Assembly: GCF_002270355.1 (NCBI RefSeq)
Contig: NZ_NJFZ01000019.1
Location: forward strand, 49 to 64,048
Origin: Flectobacillus sp. BAB-3569
GTDB taxonomy: Bacteria > Bacteroidota > Bacteroidia > Cytophagales > Spirosomataceae
Direction of reading: 5' to 3'
DNA length: 64,000 nucleotides
Each line of letters starts with the position of its first letter. The first letter of the stretch is position 1. Positions 7,864-19,300 of this stretch are shown piece by piece. The notes under the pieces are model-generated. The model was not told where the DNA came from and searched no databases. It saw only the letters and a list, made by a program, of their open reading frames with translations. Both the position numbers and the translations under genes were made by a program.

Positions 7864-10800
7864 TTACTTTTCTGATAAAATCTCAACAGGTCCCAAAAGC
7901 CCCGCTTTTTCTAAGGGGCGTCCTTCTAATCGAAACGGCGCTGTGGTAAAAGTTACACGCTGATTTTGTGGTAAATGATTATCACCAATCAAACGGTTAT
8001 GCCACGTATTACTTACCTCAATTTCGACTGTATTTTTCCCCTTCACCAACGCTTTCGATATATCAACTCTAAATGGTGCTGTCCAGGCAACTCCACAATC
8101 TTTTCCGTTGAGTCTTACCAACGCAATATTGGCGACCTCACCTAAATCTAACCAAATTGCTGAAGAATTGTTTCCATTCCAGTCAAAGCTTTTGGTATAA
8201 GTGGCTGTTCCTGAGTAGTATTTAATCAAAGTATCTGTATCTGCACTCCAATCCGTTAAAAAATTGAATATCTGTGCAGAACTTGGCCCTCCTTTTTCTT
8301 TTTCAAAATTCACCTGCCACGAACCCTCAAAACTTTGTATTTTTTGTAAATCCCCAACAGATTTATTACTTGTCAATGCTTTTTTGCTACCGATAATAAA
8401 AATTGAACCATTGGGAGGTAGACTAATACTTAAGGAACTTATTCCATTTTGCTTTTTCGCTTCCAAGGTATTCCAAGTATCTGTCACAGGATTATAGCTT
8501 TGAAGATATGGCATTTCCATGCGCAAGTGATAGGTTAATGTTCGAGCTGTATTCTGCTGATTGGCAAGGAAATAGATTTCTTTCTGAGCCTCTTTACGGT
8601 GCGTCCAAGCAATATCTGTCGCATATTTTCCTGAGGATTCTAACACCTCTACATCTCGCTTGATGCCTAATGCTTGTAAATTTTCAGGAATTATGGGTGA
8701 AAAAATAACTTTCCCTTTTCCTACATTTTTTACTTGAAAACCATTAACTCCTTGAAAATCACCACCCCAAATTTGTTCGATTAATGCAGGCAAATTGGGA
8801 GCATTACTTTTACTAAAACTAACTTCTGGTCTTTCGCTGATTACTACATTTGCGCCTGCTCGAATGAGTTGAAGTAATTTTTGTAAACTTGTTTCCGAAG
8901 TAGCATTAGTATTCGGACTCAATTTTAAAGCTCTTGGCAAAACCAATAAAGCATAGCTATTCCCGTCAGCAAAACTCACTTTTCCATTGATTACTTTGGC
9001 ACTTTTTAAAGCATCTGGACTAAACGAATCGTAGGCATAACCTCGAAGCGGATTGACCCATTGGTCGGCATCTGCCATGTTGGCTGAGTTACCAACTCCC
9101 GCTGGCATCTGACGCATAGGTTGACCTTCGTTTGCTAAACGCTTTTGTTCTTGAGCGACTTTTTCCGAACCGAATAAACCAGTCAACGTACCAACCAATC
9201 TATCAGGCAATACCGAGCGTCTTGGTAAATCGTCGCCAGAAAATACGGCTATATCTGCCACAGGCTTGCCTTGTTGTAATAATTCCTGACAACGAGTGGC
9301 ATAATCTACCCAAGCTTTTGCAGGTTTCCACCATGTTTGATTTCGTTGAAAATACAATCCCACACCGTCTAAAGTCATCCCCGGTTGTTTGTTAATCCAA
9401 GGATTATGAGTAAAAACATGATAGACTAACTTGTTGATTCCAAGTGCATAATTTCTATCTTGAAGTGTTTTTAACATGGCAGGATGTTCGTTCCACGCCA
9501 TGCGGACTGTCGTAAAACCTTCTGCTTGAATGATATTTTTCCCGTAAATATGAGCTGCCGAAATAGCATCCAACATGTCGTTGGGCTTATCGTGGGTGGG
9601 GCTATTCAACCAAAATTCGCCCATTGCAATATCCACTAATTTATAGTGAGCCAGACCGTCGCTCATCATGGTCGGCGCAATACTTTCAGCCGTGAAAATC
9701 AAGCCTTTTTCGGTAGTGATTTTGCGTAAGGTTCCATAAAATTTTTCCAAAACCAAATCCACAATCGTTTGACGAATGTCAAATAAAACTTGCTCGGATA
9801 CACGACGACTTTGCACGGGAGTTCCAGTATAAACCAACAAATAAGGCATTAAAGAATAGCCACGACGTTTTGAAAATTCTGGTGCAAAATTCTTTGACCA
9901 ATTTTGACTACCACATTCCCAACTATCTACGTGGAAATATCGTAAAACTTCCTTGCTCAACACTGGTCCAATTTGCTTTTGAGCTTCTCCAAACCAGTTA
10001 TCAAACTGAACTTTTACAGCTTCTTCACTAAACTTATCACATTCTAGTCCCTTTCCCGCCCCAGCAGTTGCATTGGTATGTCCCGTAGAAGTATGTCCAA
10101 TTCTTACAATCGTCCAAAGTCCTTTGGGAGCGTTCCAATTGATAACTCCATTTTTATCGACAAATTTGGTAATATCTACAATTTTGTTACTCGAAATACA
10201 CAGATTATCAGTTAATTGCTCAGGAGAACTTTGTTTGCTCATTCTCCAAATTTCACCTGTTTTACTTTCATATTGATGAATCTTTGGAGCAGCAAAAAGT
10301 TGGAGTTCCAACAGCTTTAATGATGGTTTCCATTTGGCCGCATCCAAATCTTCTGCGCCAGGTTCTGAGCCATTTTTATCATAAACAAAACGAAAATATT
10401 TCGCAGTAGTGGTCGGAATAGCATGCGTTACATCCGAGTCCGTATCTTGCCAACCATGACGAGGTGGCTCTAGTTGGGTAACTTTTCTAAAATTGATACC
10501 ATCATTACTCACCTCAACAACCAAACGATGCGCCTGATACGTATTGCCTCCTGTTCGAATATAGATTGAACGACAAGTAAAAGGCTTGTCAAACGCATAT
10601 TGAAACCATGCTTTTGTATCAGTTTTAAAACTCTCTTTATTGCCAAACTTGATTAATTGCTGTCCAGAATTACTAGGTAAACTACTTGTAATTGAAGGTT
10701 TTATAGACAAAGTAGAAAGCGTATCTTCCGCCAAACGTGGATACGCTAATACGGCAATTTCTTCATAATAGTTTTCCTTAGTAGGAGGTAATGGCAATTT

Positions 10801-11241
10801 TTGTTGAATCGCTTTTCCACCTAACACATGTACCGAAGCAGATACTACTTTTTGCATAGACTGCTCAGGACGAATCCACGGACCACCTGCCAAAGCGAAT
10901 CCATCGCTCACGTGCATGCCCATCTGCAAACCTAATCTTTTGGCTTCGGACATCGAAAAACGAACCATTTCCCACCACTCAGGTGTGAGCTGTTGTATCG
11001 CAGGTGTATATACAGCTGGATTCGCAGGACCTTTGATGGGCATGAGATAGGCTCCGCCAATACCAACTTCCTTCATCGCTTCGAGGTCGGCGGTTATACC
11101 AGCTTTCGAAACGCCACCTTGCATCCAATACCAAAATACCCATGGTTTGGCATTCTGTGAAGGAATAACTTGATAAGAGCTTTGTGCTGTAGTTTTGAAA
11201 AAAACAAAACCTAATACTATCAGAATAAGCCTTTTAAACAT
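7864..11241 (-). CDS. GH106 alpha-L-rhamnosidase
   Basis: A 1125-residue exported enzyme (signal peptide MFKRLILIVLGFVFFKTTAQ). The N-terminal catalytic barrel begins PWVFWYWMQGGVSKAGITADLEAMKEVGIGGAYLMPI, characteristic of GH106 and its DUF4965-like relatives. Later blocks such as YFHVDSWECGS, GLIFTAESIAPTM and IIQAEGFTTVRMAWNEHPAML supply the carboxylates. A C-terminal beta-sandwich (~1000-1110, WLDLGEVANIALVRLNGKD) is sugar-binding-like. GH106 enzymes release L-rhamnose from rhamnogalacturonans. The gene follows the GH2 gene by 81 bp on the same strand, so the two are read from the promoter near 13.8 kb. The family call is confident; which rhamnose linkage it cuts is not known. Confidence 0.88.
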   Translation of the reverse strand: MFKRLILIVLGFVFFKTTAQSSYQVIPSQNAKPWVFWYWMQGGVSKAGITADLEAMKEVGIGGAYLMPIKGPANPAVYTPAIQQLTPEWWEMVRFSMSEAKRLGLQMGMHVSDGFALAGGPWIRPEQSMQKVVSASVHVLGGKAIQQKLPLPPTKENYYEEIAVLAYPRLAEDTLSTLSIKPSITSSLPSNSGQQLIKFGNKESFKTDTKAWFQYAFDKPFTCRSIYIRTGGNTYQAHRLVVEVSNDGINFRKVTQLEPPRHGWQDTDSDVTHAIPTTTAKYFRFVYDKNGSEPGAEDLDAAKWKPSLKLLELQLFAAPKIHQYESKTGEIWRMSKQSSPEQLTDNLCISSNKIVDITKFVDKNGVINWNAPKGLWTIVRIGHTSTGHTNATAGAGKGLECDKFSEEAVKVQFDNWFGEAQKQIGPVLSKEVLRYFHVDSWECGSQNWSKNFAPEFSKRRGYSLMPYLLVYTGTPVQSRRVSEQVLFDIRQTIVDLVLEKFYGTLRKITTEKGLIFTAESIAPTMMSDGLAHYKLVDIAMGEFWLNSPTHDKPNDMLDAISAAHIYGKNIIQAEGFTTVRMAWNEHPAMLKTLQDRNYALGINKLVYHVFTHNPWINKQPGMTLDGVGLYFQRNQTWWKPAKAWVDYATRCQELLQQGKPVADIAVFSGDDLPRRSVLPDRLVGTLTGLFGSEKVAQEQKRLANEGQPMRQMPAGVGNSANMADADQWVNPLRGYAYDSFSPDALKSAKVINGKVSFADGNSYALLVLPRALKLSPNTNATSETSLQKLLQLIRAGANVVISERPEVSFSKSNAPNLPALIEQIWGGDFQGVNGFQVKNVGKGKVIFSPIIPENLQALGIKRDVEVLESSGKYATDIAWTHRKEAQKEIYFLANQQNTARTLTYHLRMEMPYLQSYNPVTDTWNTLEAKKQNGISSLSISLPPNGSIFIIGSKKALTSNKSVGDLQKIQSFEGSWQVNFEKEKGGPSSAQIFNFLTDWSADTDTLIKYYSGTATYTKSFDWNGNNSSAIWLDLGEVANIALVRLNGKDCGVAWTAPFRVDISKALVKGKNTVEIEVSNTWHNRLIGDNHLPQNQRVTFTTAPFRLEGRPLEKAGLLGPVEILSEK

Positions 11242-11322
11242 ATATTTTTTGATGATAATCTAAAAGTTAGTGGGCAAAATTGAATTCGTTTTACCCGCTT
11301 TAAGCCTAATGTCTAAAGCATT

Positions 11323-13734
11323 TTATTTGGTAACAATCTCAATTTCAGAAGATTCCAAACCTTCCGCACTTGCCTTAAGTGAAATTTTTCCAGCTTGCTT
11401 TGTGGATTGAAGAATAGCTAAACATTTGCCATGATACGCACTACGATAAGGAGCTTTAAATGACTCAAGACTTGCTTGGTAGCCATTGTCTACACCTACC
11501 AAATTTCCTTTTCCTTCTACCGAAAATTGTACTAAATAATTGGTATCTGGTACGATATTTCCTTTTTCATCAGTGATTTCCACAGTTACAAAAGATAAAT
11601 CTAGTCCGTCTGCTGAAATAGCTTTTCGGTCAGCTATTAAGCGAATTTTTTGTGCTTTTCCAGCGGTGAAAACTTCTTTTGACAAAACCTCTTTTCCAGC
11701 TTTTCTAGAAATAACTTTCAACGAACCTTCCTCGAATGGCACTTTCCAAGATACATGAAGTTCATCTTTACCTTTTTTGCGGATTCCTTGCGATTTATTG
11801 TTTACAAATAACTCAACCTCATCGGCTTGGTTGTAATACGCCCACACCTCTACCGATTGCCCTGCCTTCCAATTCCAATGAGGTAAAAGATGAAGCACAG
11901 GCTTTTGTGTCCATTCGCTTTGATACATATAATACACATCCTTCGGAAATCCCGCCAAATCGATAATACCGAAGTATGAACTACGAGCTGGATAGCTGTA
12001 AGGATGTGGTTCGCCAAGATAATCAAAGCCTGTCCACACATATAGCCCAGCCACATGTGGCGCATTTTTGACAGCCTTCCAAGATTCTTCGTGTGTGGTG
12101 CCCCAATAGGCTGCCACGTTATCGTAGGCAGGTGCTGTCCAGTCGGCATTACCTTCCACTAAGGGGCTTTTACTATCTTTTGGCCAAAGTTGAATACCTG
12201 CTTTTGGCATATCGTATTGTCCTCTGGTTTCTAATGCCGATGCCGTTTCGGTAGCGATGATACTGTGGTTCGGAAAGCGTTTCGGAAATTCCGAATAGGC
12301 TTCATGTTTATAATTAAAACCAAGAACATCCAAAGCTCCTGATTGGAAAATATGGTTCTTATCTGGTTCATTTTCAGTTAGTGCCGAAGTGATAGGTCTG
12401 GTGGTATCAAATTTTTTAACAATTCCTGCTAGTTCTTTGGCGTAGGTTCTGCCAGTGCTATCAAATTGTTCACGAATTTCGTTGCCAATACTCCATACAA
12501 AAATCGAAGGGTGATTGCGGTCACGTTTAACCATGGCTTCCAAGTCACGAGCATGCCATTCTTCAAAATATTGTCCGTAGTCTTTTTTAGATTTCTTCTT
12601 TTTCCACATATCAAAAGCCTCATCCATGACAATAAAACCCATTTTGTCACATAAATCTAATAGTTCAGGAGCAGGAGGATTATGAGACATACGGATACCA
12701 TTACAGCCCATAGCTTTTAGAATTTCAAGTTGTCGCTCCATCGCACGCACATTGACCGCCGCACCCAAAGCACCTAAATCATGATGCTGGCAAACGCCCA
12801 GTATTTTGGTAGGAACGCCATTTAAGTAAAATCCTGTAGCTGGATCAAACTTAAATGTTCGTATTCCTAAAGGACTAAGCTGGGTGTCAACCACTTGATT
12901 TTTTTGAAGAATCTCTGTTTTAACTTGGTATAAATAAGGCTTATCGAGCGTCCAAAGTTGTGGTTGTTGTAAGGTAAGATTTTGGGTAAAATTTTGTAAG
13001 GAATCCTTTGACAGAGAAACTCTTTCTTGTTTAGAAAGCAGTATTTTCCCCGAATTGTCTATGATACTCTGACGAATCTCCAATGCTGATTGCTGATTTG
13101 TCGAGTTACGGAGCGTCGTTTGTACCTTTATATCTGCAACATTTTCCCTCACATTGGGCGTACTAACAAAAACACCTTGATAATCAATCGCTATTGGCGA
13201 GGTAATGACCAATCTTACATTTCTGTAAATACCTGACCCCGAATACCAACGCGTATTAGATTGTTCGCTATTATCCACCTTTACGGCTATGATATTATTT
13301 TTAGGCAGTAAAAAAGGAGTTAGTTCGTAACGAAAAGAATTATAGCCAAAGGGTCTTTTTCCTAGAAAATGCCCATTAATCCACACTTGGCTATTTCTGT
13401 AAATGCCATCAAATTCTATATAAACTTTTCGGTCTTTGGCAGTTTGTGGAAGATTAAAAGTTTTGCGATACCAACCAATACCCGTCGGTAGTGCTCCCCC
13501 TTGGTTGGTAGTCAGATGGTTAGCACCAAACGGACCTTCGATACTCCAATCATGCGGTAGTGAGAGCACTCGCCATGCTTGGTCATTGAAACTAGGACTT
13601 TGTGCTTCTTTTATATCGGCATGAACAAATTTCCAATTATCATTAAAGTTAGAGATGGTTCGACCTGTATTTTGGGAAAAACACTGAGCATAGAGGCTAA
13701 ATACGCAAAAGCAAATGGATATTATTTTATACAT
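11323..13734 (-). CDS. GH2 beta-galactosidase-like enzyme
   Basis: About 803 residues, starting at MYKIISICFCVFSLYAQCFSQ, a signal peptide; an ATG three codons earlier (13743) is an alternative. Domain order is a jelly-roll sugar-binding domain (NDNWKFVHADI...LSLPHDWSIEGPF), an Ig-like domain, a TIM barrel (GIRMSHNPPAPELLDLCDKM) and C-terminal Ig-like modules. Counting from 13743, the acid/base is E422 in VWSIGNE and the nucleophile E499 in IIATETASA. GH2 enzymes in pectin loci act as beta-galactosidases, beta-glucuronidases or arabinosidases. First gene of the minus-strand unit with GH106. Confidence 0.88.
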   Translation of the reverse strand: MYKIISICFCVFSLYAQCFSQNTGRTISNFNDNWKFVHADIKEAQSPSFNDQAWRVLSLPHDWSIEGPFGANHLTTNQGGALPTGIGWYRKTFNLPQTAKDRKVYIEFDGIYRNSQVWINGHFLGKRPFGYNSFRYELTPFLLPKNNIIAVKVDNSEQSNTRWYSGSGIYRNVRLVITSPIAIDYQGVFVSTPNVRENVADIKVQTTLRNSTNQQSALEIRQSIIDNSGKILLSKQERVSLSKDSLQNFTQNLTLQQPQLWTLDKPYLYQVKTEILQKNQVVDTQLSPLGIRTFKFDPATGFYLNGVPTKILGVCQHHDLGALGAAVNVRAMERQLEILKAMGCNGIRMSHNPPAPELLDLCDKMGFIVMDEAFDMWKKKKSKKDYGQYFEEWHARDLEAMVKRDRNHPSIFVWSIGNEIREQFDSTGRTYAKELAGIVKKFDTTRPITSALTENEPDKNHIFQSGALDVLGFNYKHEAYSEFPKRFPNHSIIATETASALETRGQYDMPKAGIQLWPKDSKSPLVEGNADWTAPAYDNVAAYWGTTHEESWKAVKNAPHVAGLYVWTGFDYLGEPHPYSYPARSSYFGIIDLAGFPKDVYYMYQSEWTQKPVLHLLPHWNWKAGQSVEVWAYYNQADEVELFVNNKSQGIRKKGKDELHVSWKVPFEEGSLKVISRKAGKEVLSKEVFTAGKAQKIRLIADRKAISADGLDLSFVTVEITDEKGNIVPDTNYLVQFSVEGKGNLVGVDNGYQASLESFKAPYRSAYHGKCLAILQSTKQAGKISLKASAEGLESSEIEIVTK

Positions 13735-13791
13735 GTCAGTCAATTTGCTGAATTAAAATGGGGATTCCTTATAGGATATTACTATCCAATA

Positions 13792-13851
13792 CAAAGGTAT
13801 TGGCATATATCGCCATTTTTATGTACCATTTTTCCAAACTTTTGTACCATT
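13792..13851 (-). promoter_or_regulatory. Promoter with two upstream half-sites for the GH2-GH106 unit
   Basis: On the minus strand TACCTTTG (13799-13792) matches TAnnTTTG. Half-site AATGGTACAT lies at 13830-13821, starting exactly 31 bp upstream, and AATGGTACAA at 13851-13842, 21 bp further. The same layout occurs at 14230-14289 and 29376-29435. Direct half-sites two helical turns apart are typical of AraC-type DNA-binding domains such as those of hybrid two-component regulators. The core is ~50 bp from the GH2 start. Confidence 0.65.
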
Positions 13852-14229
13852 TTATCTGGGTATATATCTACAAATACCAAGGTTTCGTTTGCTATTTTTA
13901 AGATAGGAGCAATTGCATATTTTTATAGGTTTTTATCTTAGGATATAAATTTCACTCTTTACGATAAGTTCCTTATTGTATAGGTCGAACACAAAGAAAT
14001 CGAACTAAAAGCGTATTACATTGCCGATTTATTCACAGATTTTTCTTAAAATCCATAGAAATATATTTTCATTAGAAATCCTTTAAATGAATCTATGAGG
14101 GTCTGTAGGGTAGTAGTCACTGTCAAAATGATACAATAGAAAATTAACTATAGCGTAGGAAGGGTCTAAAATATTGTGTAAACATAGGTTTAAATCAACA
14201 TAAATATTCTCAAAATAGTACAAAGACAA

Positions 14230-14289
14230 AATCCTATAATTTATTGAGAAAATTGTATATCATGACCCAAGGGAATCCTTGTAATTTTG
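14230..14289 (+). promoter_or_regulatory. Promoter with two upstream half-sites for the pectate lyase unit
   Basis: AATCCTATAA (14230-14239), AATTGTATAT (14251-14260, 21 bp on) and TAATTTTG (14282-14289, 31 bp on) repeat the layout of the minus-strand promoter at 13.8 kb. It implies a ~125-nt 5' leader before the lyase ATG. The rest of the 675-bp gap 13744-14418 is A/T-rich, and I see nothing else in it. Confidence 0.65.
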
Positions 14290-14418
14290 ACTCATCAAGT
14301 AGTGTTTTATTTAGTTGGAGAAGGACTAAAGAAAGACTAGAGGTTTTGAAACGTAATTATTTGTATAGATATAACTGACAAAACCTTTCAACTATAAGCA
14401 ATAATTAAAAACTGATAC

Positions 14419-16056
14419 ATGAAAAAACTGCTGTTAAACGCACTAATTGCGCTAGGTCTTGTGGTATTACAACAAGAAGTATCGAAGGCTCAATACCCAT
14501 CGATTCCTGACGATATCAAGAAAGAAAGTGATGAGTTGATGAAAGAGACAACACGTTTGTCTGATATTGCTTGGCAAAAAGCATTGCCTATTATTCAGAA
14601 AGAAGCTAAAGCAGGAAAACCTTATATTCCTTGGGCAGCTCGTCCAATTGATTTGCCACAAGCTGATATTCCTGCTTTTCCAGGTGCTGAGGGTGGTGGT
14701 GCATATTCATTTGGCGGTCGTGGTGGTAAAGTATATGTGGTGACAAGTCTTGAAGATGACGGAGTTGGTTCATTGCGTTGGGCTTGCGAACAAGGTGGTG
14801 CCAGAATGGTTGTTTTCAACGTTTCGGGGATCATTCGTTTGAAAAGACCTTTGATTATTCGTGCACCATACATCACAATTGCAGGTCAAACAGCCCCTGG
14901 AGATGGCGTTTGTGTAGCAGGTGAGTCGGTTTGGATTAATACCCACGACGTGGTGATTCGTTATATGCGTTTCCGTCGTGGCGAAACCAACGTAGGTCGT
15001 CGTGATGACTCTATCGGAGGTAACCCGATTGGTAATATTATGATTGACCACGTATCAGCAAGTTGGGGCTTGGACGAAAATATGTCGATGTACCGTCACA
15101 TGTACAATGATAGCACAGGTAAAATTGAAGATAAATTGCCTACGGTAAATATCACAATCCAAAACTCGATTTTCTCAGAAGCTTTAGATACTTGGAACCA
15201 TGCTTTTGGTAGTACGCTTGGTGGCGAAAACTGTACCTTCATGCGTAACCTTTGGGCAGACAATGCAGGACGTAACCCTTCAATTGGTTGGTTTGGTATT
15301 TTCAATTTTGTTAACAACGTAGTATTCAACTGGGTACATCGTTCGATTGATGGGGGTGATTATCGTGCTATGTACAATATTATCAACAACTACTTTAAGC
15401 CAGGCCCTGAAACTCCTAAAAATACCTCTATCGGACATCGTATCTTAAAACCAGAGTCGGGTAGAAGTAAATTAAAATATCTTACGTTTGGTCGTGCTTA
15501 CGTAGATGGAAACATCATGGAAGGCAATGAGCGAGTAACCAAAAATAACTGGGATGGCGGGGTACAGGTTGAAGATTTGCCAAATGCAGGTAAATACACC
15601 GATTCTATTCGTTGGAATAAACCTTTACCAATGCCAAAATTGACAATTTTGCCAACCAAAACAGCTCATGATTATGTTTTGGCCAATGCAGGTGCGACGC
15701 TTCCAAAACGTGACGCTGTAGATGCACGAGTAATCGAGCAGGTAAGAACAGGTAAAATTACCATTACACCAAACGTAAAATTACCAGAAACGCAATTTAA
15801 ACACCGTCGTTTGCCAATTGATTCTTACAAAAACGGTATCATCACAGACATTAGTCAAGTTGGTGGTTATCCAGAATACAAGGGTACTCCTTACAAAGAT
15901 TCAGACAATGATGGTATGCCAGACGCTTGGGAAATCAAAAATGGTTTGAATCCTAAAGATGCCAACGACGCCAGCAAAGACCGCAATAAAGACGGTTACA
16001 CCAATATCGAAGAGTATTTGAACAGTGTTGTGAGCGTGAAAAATGTGAAACCGTAG
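14419..16056 (+). CDS. Exported pectate lyase-like protein (PL1 type)
   Basis: A 545-residue protein with signal peptide (MKKLLLNALIALGLVVLQQEVSKAQ). The right-handed beta-helix starts at FPGAEGGGAYSFGGRGGKVYVVTSLEDDGVGSLRWA (~88-123), the usual opening of Bacteroidota pectate lyases. It continues with ITIAGQTAPGDGV, RYMRFRRGE, RRDDSIGG (a likely calcium-site DD) and IDHVSASWGLDENMS. The C-terminus carries DSDNDGMPDAWE and DRNKDGYTNIEEYL, calcium-binding dockerin/TSP3-like loops. It would cleave homogalacturonan by beta-elimination outside the cytoplasm. First gene of a long plus-strand unit that ends at the hairpin at 29183. Confidence 0.85.
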   Translation: MKKLLLNALIALGLVVLQQEVSKAQYPSIPDDIKKESDELMKETTRLSDIAWQKALPIIQKEAKAGKPYIPWAARPIDLPQADIPAFPGAEGGGAYSFGGRGGKVYVVTSLEDDGVGSLRWACEQGGARMVVFNVSGIIRLKRPLIIRAPYITIAGQTAPGDGVCVAGESVWINTHDVVIRYMRFRRGETNVGRRDDSIGGNPIGNIMIDHVSASWGLDENMSMYRHMYNDSTGKIEDKLPTVNITIQNSIFSEALDTWNHAFGSTLGGENCTFMRNLWADNAGRNPSIGWFGIFNFVNNVVFNWVHRSIDGGDYRAMYNIINNYFKPGPETPKNTSIGHRILKPESGRSKLKYLTFGRAYVDGNIMEGNERVTKNNWDGGVQVEDLPNAGKYTDSIRWNKPLPMPKLTILPTKTAHDYVLANAGATLPKRDAVDARVIEQVRTGKITITPNVKLPETQFKHRRLPIDSYKNGIITDISQVGGYPEYKGTPYKDSDNDGMPDAWEIKNGLNPKDANDASKDRNKDGYTNIEEYLNSVVSVKNVKP

Positions 16057-16075
16057 TTTTTTAATGGTGAGTTGT

Positions 16076-16311
16076 GAATGATGAATTGTGAATTATTGCA
16101 ATTCATCATTCATCGGAAATACTTAAATCCTCATTTCACTTTGCAGAAACCACCAAATGACAATGAGTGCTGAACGAAGGATTCCAAACTATTTCAGATT
16201 TGGGATTGCGGATTTCGGAAATAAGGTTAAACACCTTTATTTTTTCAGAAATGTAAAAGATCACACTTCCGAAATCCAACATCCGAAATAAACAGTTTTA
16301 GAATCCTTCGT
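16076..16311. repeat. Two fold-back repeats between lyase and DUF6298 genes
   Basis: In the ~300-bp gap, GAATGATGAATTG (16076-16088) pairs with CAATTCATCATTC (16099-16111). Then ACGAAGGATTC (16174-16184) and GAATCCTTCGT (16301-16311) bracket a 138-bp element whose inside also folds (GGATTTCGGAA / TTCCGAAATCC). The second looks like a MITE-type element. No gene is present. Confidence 0.65.
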
Positions 16312-16355
16312 ACAACCCTAATTCACAATTCAAAATTCTTCATTCACAATTAAAT

Positions 16356-19300
16356 ATGATGTCTCGTTTCTCCATAATCCTATCTCTTACCTTAGGTTTG
16401 AGTGTTTTTTCAGTATTGGGACAAAAGCCCAAAGTTGTACCGCCCAAACCTCCTGTGTATCTGGATGAGGCAGGAAAATTGGCGTATACCCCTGAAAGCA
16501 AAGGAGATAGAATTCCTGATTTTTCTTTTAGTGGCTACAAAGCAAGTGAAGAAACCATTCCATTTATAGCAGGAAAAGTAAAAGTAGAAGCAGCAAATGG
16601 CGACGCAACAACTCGTATTCAGGCTGCCATCGACTATGTGGCGGGATTACCAGTTGATACTAAAGGCTTTAGAGGTGCAGTAGTATTAGGAAAAGGAGTT
16701 TTCGAAATAAAAGGAAATCTGATTATCAAAGCCTCAGGTATTGTGATTCGTGGTGCTGGTCGTGGACAAACCATTCTAAAAGGAATTGGCATTTCGAGAG
16801 AAACCTTGATTAGTATTAAAGGAAAAGATGATAAGAAAATTGAGAGTTCCGAGAAAGTATTGGACGCTTATATCCCTGTTGGACAAGCTTGTTTAAATGT
16901 AAATACTCCTGAAAAATATAAAGTTGGTGAGCGAATTTTGATTCAACGTCCTTCGACTAAAGAATGGATTCAAACTTTGAAAACTGACCATTTTGGTGGG
17001 GGAGTTACCGCTCTTGGTTGGAAACCCAATCAAAGAGATATTACTTGGGAAAGAACGATTACCCAAATTACATCAAAAGGAATTTGCTTGGATATTCCTC
17101 TGACTACTGCGCTTGATTCTACTTACGGAGTGGGAACAGTGGCTAAATTTCAATGGAATGGACGTATCAGTCAAATAGGTGTCGAAAATCTTTCCTTAGA
17201 ATCGAGTTATGATACCAAAAATCCTAAAGACGAAAACCATCGTTGGATGGCAATTGGATTAGAAAATGTAAGTGATGCATGGGTTCGTCAAGTTGATTTC
17301 AAACATTTTGCAGGTTCTGCCGTATATGTACAAGCTTCCGCTCGCTGTGTGACCGTCGAAGATTGTATTTCTACCCAGCCTATTTCTGAAATCGGCGGAC
17401 AACGACGCTACACATTTTTTACCAATGGTCAACAAACCCTTTTTCAAAGAATTTATGCCGAAGAGGGCTATCATGATTTTGCTGTAGGCTATTGCGCTGC
17501 CGGACCAAACGCTTTTGTTCAATGTGAATCCAAACTTCCGTATAGTTTTAGCGGAACAGTAGATTCTTGGGCTTCTGGGGTTTTGTTTGATATTGTGAAT
17601 GTGGATGGCAATGCACTACGTTTTTCAAATTTGGGTCAAGATGGACAAGGTGCTGGCTGGTCGGCTGCCAATAGTGTTTTTTGGCAATGCGCTGCCTCTC
17701 GTGTAGAATGTCAAAAGCCACCAACTGCACAAAACTGGGCGTTTGGAACTTGGGCACAATTCGATGGCGATGGTTATTGGGATATGTCCAACGAGCATAT
17801 CAAACCAAGAAGTTTGTTTTATGCACAACTACAAAATCGCTTAGGTGGAGAGGTACAAGCAAGAACCTTTTTGATGCCAACCGAAACAGAGGCATCAAGT
17901 AGCCCAAAAGTAGAAGTAGCTATGGCATTGACCAAAGCATCCGTTGAACCTGCCAAGACTTTAAAAGAATTTATTGAAAAAGCCTCACAAAGATTGTCTC
18001 TCAATACAACAGAAAAACTTCAAAGTATAGAGCAAATCGGCATTCCTAAAATTATTACCCCAAATAAAGCGCCTGATTTGCAAGTGCAAAATGGCTGGTT
18101 AGTACGTGGAAAATCTTTACAAACAGGTAAAAGACAGGAAGTTCCATGGTGGTCAGGTGTATCTCGTTCGCACGGCTTAGCAGCGAGCAAGCCACATATT
18201 ACACGCTTTGTCCCTGGACAAACAGGTAAAGGACTCACAGACGATTTAGTTGAGTTGAGTGATTGGATGCAACAGAATCACGTAAAAGTGATGGATCATA
18301 ATTACGGACTTTGGTACGAGCGTCGTCGCGACGACCATGAGCGTATTCGTCGTATGGATGGCGAAGTTTGGCCTCCATTTTATGAATTACCATTTGCCAG
18401 AAGTGGAAAGGAGACCGCTTGGGATGGTTTGAGCAAATATGATTTAACACAATATAATCAATGGTATTGGAGTCGCTTAAAACAATTTGCAGACTTGGCT
18501 GATCAGAAATCTTTGGTGCTTTTTCATCAAAATTATTTTCAACATAATATCATTGAAGCAGGAGCTCACTATGCCGATTTTCCGTGGCGACCAGCTAATA
18601 ACATCAACCAAACAGGATTCCCTGAACCAGTGCCTTATGCTGGCGATAAGCGCATTTTTATGGCAGAACAGTTTTATGATATTAACCATCCAGCTCGCAG
18701 AAAATTGCATCGTGCCTATATCCGTCAATGTCTAGATAATTTTACTGGAAATACAGGAGTCGTACAATTGATTAGTGCAGAATACACAGGTCCACTTCAT
18801 TTTGTTGAATTTTGGTTGGATGTCATTGATGAATGGCAAAAGGAAAAACACAAAGACGTCTTAGTGGCATTGAGTACAACCAAAGATGTGCAAGATGCGA
18901 TTTTAGCAGATAAAAAACGGTCAGCAATAGTCGACATTATAGACATTCGTTATTGGCACTATCAATTCAATGGACAAACGTATGAACCCAAAGGTGGACA
19001 AAACTTAGCTCCACGCCAACATGCTCGTTTGTTGAATCCGAAACGTTCTTCGGCCGAACAAGTCTATCGTGCTGTGAACGAATACCGCATGAAATATCCT
19101 TCAAAGGCAGTGGTTTATAATGGTGATAGTTTTGATGCAAATGGCTGGGCAGTTCTTATGGCAGGAGGCTCTATTCCAAGTTTGAGCTTTGATTTGCCTC
19201 AAGAAATTTCCGCTCAACTCATTGGTATGCAACCGATTCAGTGGTCTGGACAAGCCAATACACAATGGGTTTTGGGACAACACGGACAAGGGTATTTAGT

